This document shows, piece after piece, positions 41,529 through 51,000 of a stretch of 64,000 bases of DNA. The DNA is from Actinoplanes auranticolor. Lineage in GTDB: Bacteria > Actinomycetota > Actinomycetes > Mycobacteriales > Micromonosporaceae. Below the pieces are notes generated by a model. The model saw nothing but the letters and a program-made list of their open reading frames with translations, did no database searches and was not told where the DNA came from. Positions within the stretch are counted from its first letter, which is position 1. The number at the start of each line of letters is the position of its first letter. The DNA lies in NCBI RefSeq assembly GCF_018332655.1, contig NZ_BOQL01000048.1, positions 1-64,000 on the forward strand. The letters are read 5' to 3'. Made by a program: the position numbers and the translations under genes.

Positions 41529-42140
41529 GTGACCTACTCAATCGGCCTGGGGGACATCGTGGTGCACCCGGGCGTCGCGCTGGTGGCCTCCGCCGCGGAC
41601 GAGGATCTGTGGCCGCTGATCACCGCCGGGCACCACGGCGCCTTCACCGTCCTGTACGAGCGCCACGCCGAGGCGGTGTGGAACTACGCGTACCGGTTGA
41701 CCGCGTCCTGGAGCGAGGCGGACGACCTGCTGTCCGTGGTGTTCCTGACCGCCTGGCGCCGCCGCCGTGACCTGCGCCTGGTCCACGGCAGCGCCCTGCC
41801 CTGGCTGTACGTGGTGACGACCAACGTGTGCCGTGGTGAGCGCCGCCGGCTCGCCCGCCTGTTCCGCGCCCTGCCCCGGCTGCTCGCCCCGGACACCCCC
41901 GACCACGCGGAACGCCTCGCCGAGCACGACGCCGCCGGGGACCGCCTGCGCCGCGTCCTCGCCGCCGTCGACCGCCTGCCCCGCGCCGAACGCGAAGCCG
42001 TCCAGTTGTGCCTGCTCGGCGGCACCCCGGTCGCCGACGCCGCCGCCATGTGGGGCATCTCGGCGTCCAGCGTGCATTCCCGTCTCGCCCGCGCCCGGGC
42101 CCGCCTGCACGACCTCGTCCTGGAGGACCCCGATGCCTGA
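41529..42140 (+). CDS. ECF-type RNA polymerase sigma factor
   Basis: A 203-residue ECF sigma factor: sigma2 (residues about 30-95, LYERHAEAVWNYAYRL then SEADDLLSVVFLTAWRRRRDL) and sigma4 (about 140-200, VDRLPRAEREAVQLCLLGGTPVADAAAMWG then SSVHSRLARARARL). GTG 41529 has AAGGAG only 2 nt away; GTG 41559 is an alternative. Its stop overlaps the start of a membrane protein by 8 nt; that partner has the short cytoplasmic N-terminus and single helix of an anti-sigma factor. It lies 90 nt after the tRNA array and may be independent of it. Confidence 0.88.
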   Translation: MTYSIGLGDIVVHPGVALVASAADEDLWPLITAGHHGAFTVLYERHAEAVWNYAYRLTASWSEADDLLSVVFLTAWRRRRDLRLVHGSALPWLYVVTTNVCRGERRRLARLFRALPRLLAPDTPDHAERLAEHDAAGDRLRRVLAAVDRLPRAEREAVQLCLLGGTPVADAAAMWGISASSVHSRLARARARLHDLVLEDPDA

Positions 42141-43419
42141 TCTCGGCGATCTGCCCGCGCACCGTCCACTGCCGGCGACCGTACGCCGGGACGCACGCCG
42201 CCGCCTGCAGGCCGGTCTCGCCCCCCGCTCGGGCCGGGCTGTCGTGGGCGCCCTCGCGCTCGCCCTCACCGTCCTGGCCGTCCCGCTGGGTGCCGCGGTG
42301 CTCACGGTGGGCTCGCGGACGGACGTGACACCGGCCGCCGGAGCGGAGATTCCCCAACTTCAGGCTGTGCCGCCCGAGCAGATGTTCGATGCGCGTAGTG
42401 GTGCGCCGAGGGACGCGGCCCGGCGCTGTACGGCCGCCGGGGGCCGGGAAGCCGCCCGGTGGCAGCCCATCCTGACGGTCTCCGCGCGGGGCGACACCGT
42501 CGTGGCGTACCGCACCGGGTCCGGTGCGCGCTTCTGTGAGCTCACGCCCGCGACGGTCGCCCTGTCTGCCGCCGCTTCCGCTGCCGGCGACGGCACCCCG
42601 AGGATCACGTACGTGTCAGCGCTCGGCACCGTGGCCGGCGTGACCGGCCCGGGGACCGGGGACGTGACCGTGTTCGACCCGGGCACGCCGGACCCGATGA
42701 CCGAGAGCGGCAACCCGGCGGTGACCCGCGACGGCGTGTTCGTGCTCCCGAACACCTTCTCCGGAACCATCGGCTCCCTGCGGCTCACGGCCGGCGCGAC
42801 CTCGATCGTCGTGGAAGCCGCCGACCTCCCGCGAGCCGTCACACCTCGTACGGATCGCCCGCAGCCCGCGGGGGACGCGTCGTCGGCGGCCGGCCGCGGC
42901 CTGGCCGACTGTCTCGGCGGCGCGACCCCGCCGATCGTGGACCCGCACGCGTGGCAGCCGGGCGCTGTCCTGGCGCTCAACGACAACGAACGGATCCTGC
43001 TCGGCCGCTACCACGACCTGCTCGCGGTATGCGTCCGCCGCGGTGCCCCCGGAGCTCCCGGCACCCCCACGGTGACGGTCGACGAGGGCGGTGCGAGCAG
43101 CGGTCTGCGCACCGCCGAGGCCGACGGGAACGCGCTCTTCTTCACCCGGACCGTCTTCTACGGCTTCCGCGCCACGTCGCAGGGAGCCTCGGCGAGCGAC
43201 ACGGTGGCCGTCACGGGCCTGGTCAAGGACCCGCGCGTCGCCACGGTCAGCATCAGCCGGCCGCACCGCGCCGCGGTCACCGCGCCGGTCACCGGCGGCA
43301 CGTTCATCCTCCCCGGGATCGGCCTGAACGAGGGCGCCGGCCCGGACGGCGACCGTAGCCGCATCAGCGCCCTCGACAGCCAAGGCCGTCCCCTCGGCAG
43401 CGCCATGATCAGCTCCTGA
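42133..43419 (+). CDS. Single-pass membrane protein, probable anti-sigma partner
   Basis: A 428-residue protein: short cytoplasmic segment (about 1-34), one membrane helix (about 36-58, VVGALALALTVLAVPLGAAVLTV), then a long extracellular region of unknown fold with several Cys (for example FCELTP and ADCLGG). It overlaps the sigma gene by 8 nt, so they are co-translated. The layout is that of a membrane anti-sigma factor, but no conserved anti-sigma motif such as HxxxCxxC is seen, so this is inference. Confidence 0.7.
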   Translation: MPDLGDLPAHRPLPATVRRDARRRLQAGLAPRSGRAVVGALALALTVLAVPLGAAVLTVGSRTDVTPAAGAEIPQLQAVPPEQMFDARSGAPRDAARRCTAAGGREAARWQPILTVSARGDTVVAYRTGSGARFCELTPATVALSAAASAAGDGTPRITYVSALGTVAGVTGPGTGDVTVFDPGTPDPMTESGNPAVTRDGVFVLPNTFSGTIGSLRLTAGATSIVVEAADLPRAVTPRTDRPQPAGDASSAAGRGLADCLGGATPPIVDPHAWQPGAVLALNDNERILLGRYHDLLAVCVRRGAPGAPGTPTVTVDEGGASSGLRTAEADGNALFFTRTVFYGFRATSQGASASDTVAVTGLVKDPRVATVSISRPHRAAVTAPVTGGTFILPGIGLNEGAGPDGDRSRISALDSQGRPLGSAMISS

Positions 43420-43470
43420 GGACCCGCTGTTGCCGCCCGCTCTCGGCGCCGTTTTCGTCCGGTGGACCTG

Positions 43471-43605
43471 GTGCCGGGCGGTACTGCATCGCGGCTGGTG
43501 GCTGGTGGCTGGTGGCTGGTGGCCGGCGTCTACCTCGTCCTGGACGCCCTCCTGGTCGCCGCCGGGCTCGTGGTCCGGCGGCGACGGGACCGGGGCATCT
43601 CCTAG
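43471..43605 (+). CDS. Possible small membrane ORF carrying a 7-nt tandem repeat
   Basis: GTG 43471 (or 43462) to TAG 43603 encodes about 44 residues with one hydrophobic helix and an ending VVRRRRDRGIS, typical of a small membrane protein. Four tandem copies of CTGGTGG lie inside it. Because the unit is not a multiple of three, gain or loss of one copy would change the reading frame. No ribosome site of good quality; it may be a remnant. Confidence 0.3.
   Translation: MPGGTASRLVAGGWWLVAGVYLVLDALLVAAGLVVRRRRDRGIS
43495..43522 (+). repeat. Four tandem copies of CTGGTGG
   Basis: CTGGTGG is repeated four times without interruption (43495-43522). It is the only perfect short tandem repeat of this kind that I see in the window and lies inside a small hydrophobic ORF. 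Confidence 0.8.
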
Positions 43606-44087
43606 GACGGCGAGGCGGTCGGCTTCGGCGAGTACCGGTCCTTGCACTCCGCCACGGTCAGGCAGGCGAAGACGAGCTGATCGACGCCGGGCAGGTTCTT
43701 CACCGGGGCCTGGGCGTCGCGGACCTTCCGGACCGCGGTGATGTCGGTCATCCGCACCTCGAAGCTCTCCGGGAAGTGCTCCGGGCCGATCTCGTCCACT
43801 CCGGCCGGGTTCGCCGAGAAGAGCTGCCGGGTCCTCTCGTACGCCTCCTGCTTGTCCGTGAACGTGAGACCGGTGAAGCCCGGGAGGCCCCGCACCGCCG
43901 TCTCGACGCTCTGGCGCTGCGCCGCGGTGGCGTCGTGCTTCAGCATCACCGTGAACGACGCGTTCTCGTCCAGGATCTGCTGGATCTGCTCGTCCTGCGA
44001 CGGGCCCGGGTCATCGCCGAACAGACCGCATCCGGTGACCCCGGCCACCGCCAGCAACAGGACGACAACGATCTTCAAGGCGCGCAC
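43602..44087 (-). CDS. Lipoprotein with stand-alone FtsX-ectodomain-like fold
   Basis: A 161-residue lipoprotein (lipobox ending at Cys20, VAGVTGC). The body matches the FtsX extracellular domain (FtsX_ECD): ASFTVMLKHDATAAQRQSVETAV, TDKQEAYERTRQLF, PESFEVRMTD. In FtsX this domain sits between membrane helices and contacts cell-wall hydrolase activators; here it is free and membrane-anchored by lipid, with no FtsE or FtsX helices. The start is GTG 44087, with TAGCAT about 8 nt upstream. A pseudo-FtsX role in wall-hydrolase control is possible. Confidence 0.75.
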   Translation of the reverse strand: MRALKIVVVLLLAVAGVTGCGLFGDDPGPSQDEQIQQILDENASFTVMLKHDATAAQRQSVETAVRGLPGFTGLTFTDKQEAYERTRQLFSANPAGVDEIGPEHFPESFEVRMTDITAVRKVRDAQAPVKNLPGVDQLVFACLTVAECKDRYSPKPTASPS

Positions 44088-44472
44088 GGTGAGTCATGCT
44101 AGCCCTGACGAAGGATCGACGCCTGCCCGAATCAACCGGCCGGGCGCTGCGACGATGAGGCGATGCGGGAGCGGTTCGGATCCGGGCGGCGGCCGCGCCG
44201 GCCGGGCCGCCGGCACTTCGTGTCCTACGTGTACGCAGGATGCCGTCCTGGCCTTTGTCGCAGGGCAGGTCGCCCGTCGCTCTTGGTCAAACCCTCACGT
44301 CCCGATTCCCCCGTACGCGCTGCGTAACCGGGCGAGGGCGACCTGTTCCCCTGCAACGTGACCAATAGTCGTCTGCGGACCTTGTGCGAAGCGTGGGAGA
44401 CTGGTGACGTTCCTTGTAGATTTCTTGAATCCCCTGGTGGGGACGGTCTAACGAAGGGTGTGCTGAGGTCAG
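44088..44472. other. 385-nt intergenic region upstream of the AfsR-like gene
   Basis: No convincing ORF with a ribosome site is seen here. The region lowers in GC toward its right end (CCTTGTAGATTTCTTGAATCC), where a promoter of the AfsR-like gene may lie. No tRNA or repeat is visible. Confidence 0.4.
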
Positions 44473-47469
44473 TTGGCGGCGGATTTCGGGGTGCTCGGCG
44501 CGGTGGAGGCCCGGATCGACGGCCGGCTGGTCGTTCTGGGGCACGCTCGGCAGCGCTCTGTGCTGGGGGTGCTGCTGGTGGAGGCGGGCCGGCCGGTCAC
44601 GGTCGACCAGTTGATCGAGCGGGTGTGGGGCGAGGAACCCCCGCAGCGGGCCGCCGGCGCACTTTACAGCTATCTGTCCCGGTTGCGCCGAGCCGTCGCC
44701 GACGCCGGTGCGGTGGGCATCGATCGCCGGCCCGGCGGATACGTCCTGACCGCCGACCCGCAGACGGTGGATCTCCACCTCTTCCGCCGGCTCGTCACGC
44801 TGGCGCGGGCCACGGATGCGGACCGTTCGGCCACCGAGCTGATCGAGCAGGCTCTCGGCCTGTGGCGCGGCGAACCGTTCGCCGGCCTGGACACCCCGTG
44901 GCTGAACGCGATGCGCCGGTTGCTGCTCGGTGAACGGTTCGCCGCCGAGCTCGACCGCAACGACGTGCTGCTGCGGCTGGGCCGGCACGGCGAGTTGCTG
45001 CCCGCCCTGGCCGCCGCCGTCGATGAGCATCCGCTGGACGAACGGCTCGCCGAGCAGTCGATGCTCGCGCTCTACCGGTGCGGCCGTCAGGCGGACGCCG
45101 ACGAGCAGTTCCGGCGGATCCGGCGCCGCCTGGCCGACGATCTCGGCAGCGATCCCGGCGCCGGGCTGCGCCGGCTGCACGAGCGCATCCTCGCCGCCGA
45201 TCCGGCCCTGGCCGCCCCGGTGCCGGAGACCCGCGCCCCGGGCGTTCAGCTCGCGATGCCGGCGACGATGCCGGCGCAGCTACCCGCCGACGTGCGCGCT
45301 TTCACCGGCCGTACCGGTGAACTGGCCGCGCTGGACCGCCTGCTGGCGCCGCCCGAGGGCGATGAGCCGCCGCTGACGGTCGCGTTGCTCTCCGGCACGG
45401 CCGGGGTGGGCAAGTCGGCCCTGGCCGTGCGGTGGGCGCACCGGGTCCGGGAGGCCTTCCCCGACGGGCAGCTGTACGTGAACCTGCGCGGTTACGACGC
45501 CGAGCAGCCCGTGGCGGTCGCCGACGCCCTGGCCGGGTTCCTGACCGCCCTCGGCGTCCGGGGACCGGAGATGCCGCTGGGCACCGACGAGCGTGCCGCC
45601 CGGTACCGCTCCGAGCTGACCGGCCGCCGGATGCTCGTGCTGCTCGACAACGCGTCGTCGGTGGAGCAGGTCCGGCCGCTGTTGCCCGGCACCGGATCGT
45701 GCCTGGTGCTGATCACCAGCCGGGACTCGCTGCCCGCCATGGTGGCGGTGCACGGCGCGGAGCGGGTCAGCCTGGATCTGCTTCCCCTGCCGGACGCGGT
45801 GGGCCTGCTGCGCCGCCTGATCGGTGCCCGGGTCGACCGCGAGCCGTCCGTCGCCGCCGACCTGGCCGCCGCGTGCGCCCGGCTGCCCCTGGCGCTGCGG
45901 ATCGCCGCCGAGCTGGCCGCGGCACGCAGTGACGTCTCGCTGACCGAGCTGGTCGCCGAGCTGGGTGACCATCAGCTGCGGCTGGACCTGCTCGACGCCG
46001 GTGGTGATCCGCGAGCCGCGGTCCGTGCCGTCTTCTCGTGGTCGTACCAGCACCTGCCCGCCGACGCGGCCCGGGCGTTCCGGCTGCTCGGTCTGCATCC
46101 GGGCGACAGTGTGCACGTCGCGGCCGTGGCCGCGCTGACCGGCACCGATCCGGGCGAGGCCCGGCGGCTGCTCGGCGTGCTGGTCCGGGCCAGCCTGGTG
46201 CACATCGGCCGGGGCGGCCGGTACGCCATGCACGACCTGCTGCGGGCGTACGCGGCGGAACTGGCGACCGTGCACGACCCCGCGCCGGAACGCCGAGCCG
46301 CCCTGACCCGGCTGTTCGACGACTACCTGGCCGGGGCCGTCGCGGCGATGAACGTCCTCCATCCGCAGGAGCCGGTGCTCACCGGCGACCCGGATGCCGC
46401 CCGGAGCTGGATCGAAGCGGAACGGCCGAACCTGGCTGCCGCCTGCACGTACGGTGCCGCCCACGGCTGGTACCGGCACGCCATCGCCATCGCGGCGACC
46501 ATGTTCCGCTATCTCGACGCCGGTGGGCCGGTCGCCGAGGCGGTCACCGTGACGGCGGCCGCCGTGGCCGCGGCCCGGGCCGACGGCGACCGTGCCGCCC
46601 AGGCCCGGGCACTGTCCGATCTGGGCCGGTTGCACCGGCGGCAGGGCCGCCTGCACGATGCGGCCGAGACCTACCGGCAGGCCCTGCTCCTCTACGCCGA
46701 CCTCGGCGAACGCGCCGCCGAGGCGGTGGCGTTGCGCAACCTGGGCAGCGTGCACTGGCGGCTGGGCGACTACCGGCAGGCCGCGGAGCACTACCGGCGG
46801 GCCTGGGCGCACTACCGGGAGCTGGGCGACGAGGCCGGGCAGGCCGACGCTTCGGTACGGCTCGGCCTGGTCGACGGCCGGCTCGGCGACGAGGCGCAGG
46901 CGACGGAGCGCCTCCGGTCGGCTCTGGAGCTCTTCACGCGGCTCGGCGACCGGTTCAGTGAGGCGTACGTGCTCTCCCTGCTCGCCCGGCTCTCCGGGGG
47001 ACCGGAGCAGCTCGCCCGGGCCGCCGTCCAGCTGGAACAGAGCCTCGCCGCCGGCCGGCAGGCCGGCGACCGCACCGCGGAGGCGTACGCGCTCACCGAC
47101 CTCGCCGCGGTGTACGCCCGTGACCGCCGGTTCGCCGAGGCGGCCGGTCACCTGCGTCAGGCGCTGGTCCTGCACCGGCGGATCGGCGACCGGGCCAGCG
47201 AGGCCGAGGCGCTCAACGACCTGGGCCAGGTGCTGCGGGCCGCGGGCGAGGCGGCGGAGGCGCGCACCCAGCACGAGCAGGCGCTGATGCTGGCCCGGGA
47301 GATCGGCGACCGGTACGAGCAGGCCCGTGCGCACGACGGCATAGCCGCCACGACCGACGCCACCGAGGACTGCCGGCCGCACCGGGATCTCGCCCGGCGC
47401 CTGTTCGCCGAGCTCGCGGTGCCCGCGGCGCCCGGCCTCGGCCTCCCGGCGGTGGCTCCCGGCGGGTAG
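44473..47469 (+). CDS. AfsR/SARP-type regulator with NB-ARC and TPR regions
   Basis: A 998-residue regulator from TTG 44473 (GAGG upstream). Domains in order: winged helix of the Trans_reg_C type (about 5-90), BTAD (about 95-240), an NB-ARC-like ATPase with P-loop SGTAGVGKSAL (about 310) and GSCLVLITSRDS, a winged segment (about 480-560, GRYAMHDLLRAYAAEL), then many TPR repeats (about 640-980) such as LGRLHRRQGRLHDAAETYRQAL. In other actinomycetes these switch on secondary metabolism or other gene sets after ligand or phosphorylation input. Its stop directly abuts that of the SLOG-like gene, converging on it. The target is not evident, but the neighbours are a TIR/WD40 signalling pair. Confidence 0.9.
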   Translation: MAADFGVLGAVEARIDGRLVVLGHARQRSVLGVLLVEAGRPVTVDQLIERVWGEEPPQRAAGALYSYLSRLRRAVADAGAVGIDRRPGGYVLTADPQTVDLHLFRRLVTLARATDADRSATELIEQALGLWRGEPFAGLDTPWLNAMRRLLLGERFAAELDRNDVLLRLGRHGELLPALAAAVDEHPLDERLAEQSMLALYRCGRQADADEQFRRIRRRLADDLGSDPGAGLRRLHERILAADPALAAPVPETRAPGVQLAMPATMPAQLPADVRAFTGRTGELAALDRLLAPPEGDEPPLTVALLSGTAGVGKSALAVRWAHRVREAFPDGQLYVNLRGYDAEQPVAVADALAGFLTALGVRGPEMPLGTDERAARYRSELTGRRMLVLLDNASSVEQVRPLLPGTGSCLVLITSRDSLPAMVAVHGAERVSLDLLPLPDAVGLLRRLIGARVDREPSVAADLAAACARLPLALRIAAELAAARSDVSLTELVAELGDHQLRLDLLDAGGDPRAAVRAVFSWSYQHLPADAARAFRLLGLHPGDSVHVAAVAALTGTDPGEARRLLGVLVRASLVHIGRGGRYAMHDLLRAYAAELATVHDPAPERRAALTRLFDDYLAGAVAAMNVLHPQEPVLTGDPDAARSWIEAERPNLAAACTYGAAHGWYRHAIAIAATMFRYLDAGGPVAEAVTVTAAAVAAARADGDRAAQARALSDLGRLHRRQGRLHDAAETYRQALLLYADLGERAAEAVALRNLGSVHWRLGDYRQAAEHYRRAWAHYRELGDEAGQADASVRLGLVDGRLGDEAQATERLRSALELFTRLGDRFSEAYVLSLLARLSGGPEQLARAAVQLEQSLAAGRQAGDRTAEAYALTDLAAVYARDRRFAEAAGHLRQALVLHRRIGDRASEAEALNDLGQVLRAAGEAAEARTQHEQALMLAREIGDRYEQARAHDGIAATTDATEDCRPHRDLARRLFAELAVPAAPGLGLPAVAPGG

Positions 47470-47946
47470 TCAGATCCGGCGCACGCCGTCCACCCACAGC
47501 ACCGTGACCGGGCAGCCGCGGCTCCGGGCGTACGTGACGATGTCCGCCGTGCCGCCCACGCCGCGGGCCGGACGGCCGTCCCAGACGGCGAAGAGATGGT
47601 CGCAGCGATCGACCAGGGTCTGGCCGGCGGCGAGGTACGCCTGCTCGCTGGGCCGCGGGTACGGCATCGTGACCACCGTCGCCGCCGCCCGCCTGAGGTC
47701 CTCGAACCGGGCCCGGCTCTCCGCCCCGCTCAGTGAGCAGGCGTAGCCCTCGCACGGCAGGATGACCTCGAGGGTGCCGCCCGCCGCCAGCACGTGGGCG
47801 GCGAACAACTGGTCGGCGCCGTCGGCGAGGTTCGACAGGCCGCACAACTCGGCGCCGGCCGGCAGCACCCGGCGCCAGTGATCCTGCGCGCAGTCGACGA
47901 TCTCCGGCGGGAGAATCTGATGACCGGTGACACCGAACCGCACCAC
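47470..47946 (-). CDS. SLOG-like nucleotide-binding domain protein
   Basis: A 158-residue Rossmann-like protein resembling the SLOG/LOG-YspA superfamily: the N-terminal VRFGVTGHQ phosphate-binding loop, SNLADGADQLFAAHVLAAGG, LEVILPCEGY, and a C-terminal AVWDGRPARGVGGTADIVTYARSRGCPV. In this superfamily such domains are predicted to bind or process nucleotide-derived signals. GTG 47946 (or 47943) is the only plausible start in frame. It is divergent from the TIR-WD40 gene with about 129 bp between, and converges on the AfsR gene. A TIR effector beside a SLOG sensor is a recognised pattern of nucleotide-based defence modules; the link is inference. Confidence 0.7.
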   Translation of the reverse strand: MVRFGVTGHQILPPEIVDCAQDHWRRVLPAGAELCGLSNLADGADQLFAAHVLAAGGTLEVILPCEGYACSLSGAESRARFEDLRRAAATVVTMPYPRPSEQAYLAAGQTLVDRCDHLFAVWDGRPARGVGGTADIVTYARSRGCPVTVLWVDGVRRI

Positions 47947-48075
47947 GACCCCCGTACCAAGGCTCGCCGACTCTGCAGAAGCACCATGACGATACGGTCT
48001 CCCGCCTTTCCCCGGGGAGTGCGGGCATGGACAATCTGTCGTCGCTGGACATGCTGATCGCCGGGGGACCGTGTC

Positions 48076-51000
48076 ATGACCTTCAATGGGTTCATCTCGT
48101 ACAGCCACGCTGCCGACGGGCGCCTCGCGCCGGCCGTGCAGCGTGGTCTGCACCGGCTCGCCAAGCCGTGGCACCGCCGGCGAGCCCTGTGGATCTTCCG
48201 GGACCAGACCGGCCTGTCGGTGACCCCCGCCCTGTGGTCGTCCATCCAGACCGCGCTGGACGGTTCGGAATACTTCGTGCTGCTCGCCTCCCCGGAGGCC
48301 GCGGAGTCGCCGTGGGTGAACCGGGAGATCGAGCACTGGATCGCCACCAAGACGGCGGACCGGATCCTGCCGGTGGTGACCGACGGGGATTGGGACTGGG
48401 ACCGGGAGCGGCACGACTTCACCGCGGACTCGACGGCGGTGCCCGCGGCGCTGCGCGGGGTGTTCACCGAGGAGCCGTTGTTCCTCGATCTGCGCTGGGC
48501 GCGCGGCAGCGAGCATCTCAGCCTCCAGCATTCCCGCTTCCGCGACGCGATCGCGCAGCTGGCGGCCCCGATGCACGGGGTCAGTAAGGACGAGCTGGAG
48601 GGCGAGGACGTCCGGCAGCACCGCCGGGCCCGCCGGCTGCGGTCGGGGGCGGTGGCCACGCTGGTCCTGCTGACGTTGCTGGCCTCGGTGACCGGGATGT
48701 CGGCGGTGCGCAACGCGGAGCGGGCGAGGGCCGCGGCGGCCGAGGCGCTGCGTCAGCAGCAGGTGGCGGAAGTGCAGCGCGGCAGCGCCGAGCGGTCCGC
48801 GCAGGAGGCGCTCCGGCAGCAGGAGCTGGCGAAAGAGCAGCAGACTCTGGCGCAGCAACAGCGGACCCGGGCCACGGAGGCGGCGGCTGCGGCGGACGAG
48901 GCCGAGCGGTTGGCCCAGGAGCAGCAGAAGCTGGCGGACCAGGCCGCGGTGGAGGCGCGCCGGCAGCAGCGGCTCGCCGACCGGGCCGCGACCCGGACGC
49001 GGGAGCAGCAGCGTCTGGCCGCGGAGGCGTCGGAGCGCGCGCAGCGGCTGGCGAAGGAGGCGCAGCGGCTGGCGAGGATCGCGGAGGAGCAGCGGCGGCT
49101 CGCCCGGGTGGCGGCTGCCGAGGCGGCCCGGCAGCAGGCCAAGGCCGACGAGCAGCAGCGGATCGCGGTCAGCCGGCGGTTGATGGCCCGGGCCAAGACG
49201 TCGGTCGTCGAGGACCCGAAGACCGCGCTGATGCTCGGGGCGGCCGCCCACGTGCTGCGGCCCGACGCCGAGAGCCACAAGGAGCTCGCCGGCGTGGTCA
49301 CCTCGACGAACTATGCCGGCACGCTCAGGAACGTGACCTCTACCGCGTACGCCCGCGACGGCGTCCTGGCCGCCCTCGGCACCGACGGGCGCGTGACGCT
49401 GTGGAACGTGGCCGACCGGCGCAACCCGGTCCGGCTCGCCGCCCTGCGCGACCCGGCCGCGACCGCCGGATCCGTGCTGTTCAGTCCGGACGGCAAGACC
49501 CTGGCCGTGGTGGGCGCGCAGGACAAGGCGGTCCTGTGGGACGTGGCCGTGCGGACCCGACCGGTCCGGCTCGTCACGCTGCCGAACGACGGCACCGTCC
49601 GCTCGATGGCGTACAGCGCGGACGGCCGGACCTTCGTCACGGGCGACCGGTCGGGGATCACCACGCTGTGGAACACCGGCGACCGCACCGCACCCATCCT
49701 GATCACCGAGCTGGACGGCTTCGTGCCGTACCCGGTGGAGGATCTCGCGTTCAGCCCGGACGGACGCACCCTGATCGTGGACAAGGGACGGTTCGTCCCG
49801 GTCTACGACATGACCGACCCGCTGGATCCGGTCTCGTTGCGCGGCGTCGTCGGCTTCGGCGGGTCCCCGATGGTGTTCACCCGGGACTCGTCGAAGCTGA
49901 TCGTCGGCGACTACGACGGCACGGTGGCGTTCTACGACATCGAGGCGCGCCGGGTCGAGAAACAGGCCGAGAAGCAGGTCCGGGTCATGGACGACGACAG
50001 TCCGCAGCCGCCGCCCATGCCGCCCGACGAGCCGGACTGGGGCGCCTACGACCGGGTGACCAGCCTCGGCGGGAACATCACCGCGCTGGCGCTGAGCTCG
50101 AACGGGAAGATGATGGCCGCCGGTGACGTCGACGGCACGGTGACCGTGTGGGACGGCCGCACGGTGGTCTCCAGCATGCGGACCAACGCCGCGATCAGCG
50201 CGGTGGGTTTCGCCCCCGGCGCCGGGACGCTGGTCGCCACCGACACGTCGGGGACCGCGACCATGTGGAACGTCGCGCCCCGGGGCGCCCCGGACCGGCT
50301 CGCCGCGCTGACCCTGCCGGGCGGGCCGCACCGGACCACCGTCTTCCGGCCGGACGGGGGCAGCCTGCTCGCCGCCGGCTCCGACGGCACGGCGAAGTCC
50401 TGGAAGGTGGCCAACCCCTCCCGCCCCATCCCGGGCGCCCCGGTGACCGTCCACAGCGGACCGGTCCGGTCGGTCGCGTTCAGCCCGGACCGCCGGACGG
50501 TGGCCGCGGTCGGTGCCGAGGACGGGCGGTTGACGGTCGCGGAGGTGGCTCGTCCGGCCCGGCCGACGGCGCTGGCCGTGCTGCCGGAGGAGGTGCGGGG
50601 GACGAACGTGATGGCGTTCAGTCCGGACGGGCGTACCCTCGCCGTCGTCGCCGATCCCACCAGGCTGATGCTGTGGGACCTGACCGGCCGGCGCCCCGCT
50701 CTGCGGGCCACGGTGAGCGGTGGCAGCTTCGGGGCGGCCATCGCCTTCAGCCCGGACGGGCGGACTCTGGCCGTCGGGGGCGAGAGCCGGACGCTGACGC
50801 TGTGGAACGTGGCGGGCCGTTCCGTACCGGTCCGGCTGGCCACCCTCACCGGTCACAGCGACTCGGTGGAATCGCTGGCCTTCACCCCGGGCGGTCGCAC
50901 CCTGGCGAGCGCCGGCTTCGACGCCACGACGATGCTGTGGGACGTCACCGACCGCGCCCGCCCGCACCGGCTCGCCGTCGTGGGCGGTCACGACCGACCG

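Noticed and set aside
39301..41530. Phage or integrative element carrying the tRNA array
   Set aside because: No integrase, transposase, att repeat or base-composition change is visible at either border.
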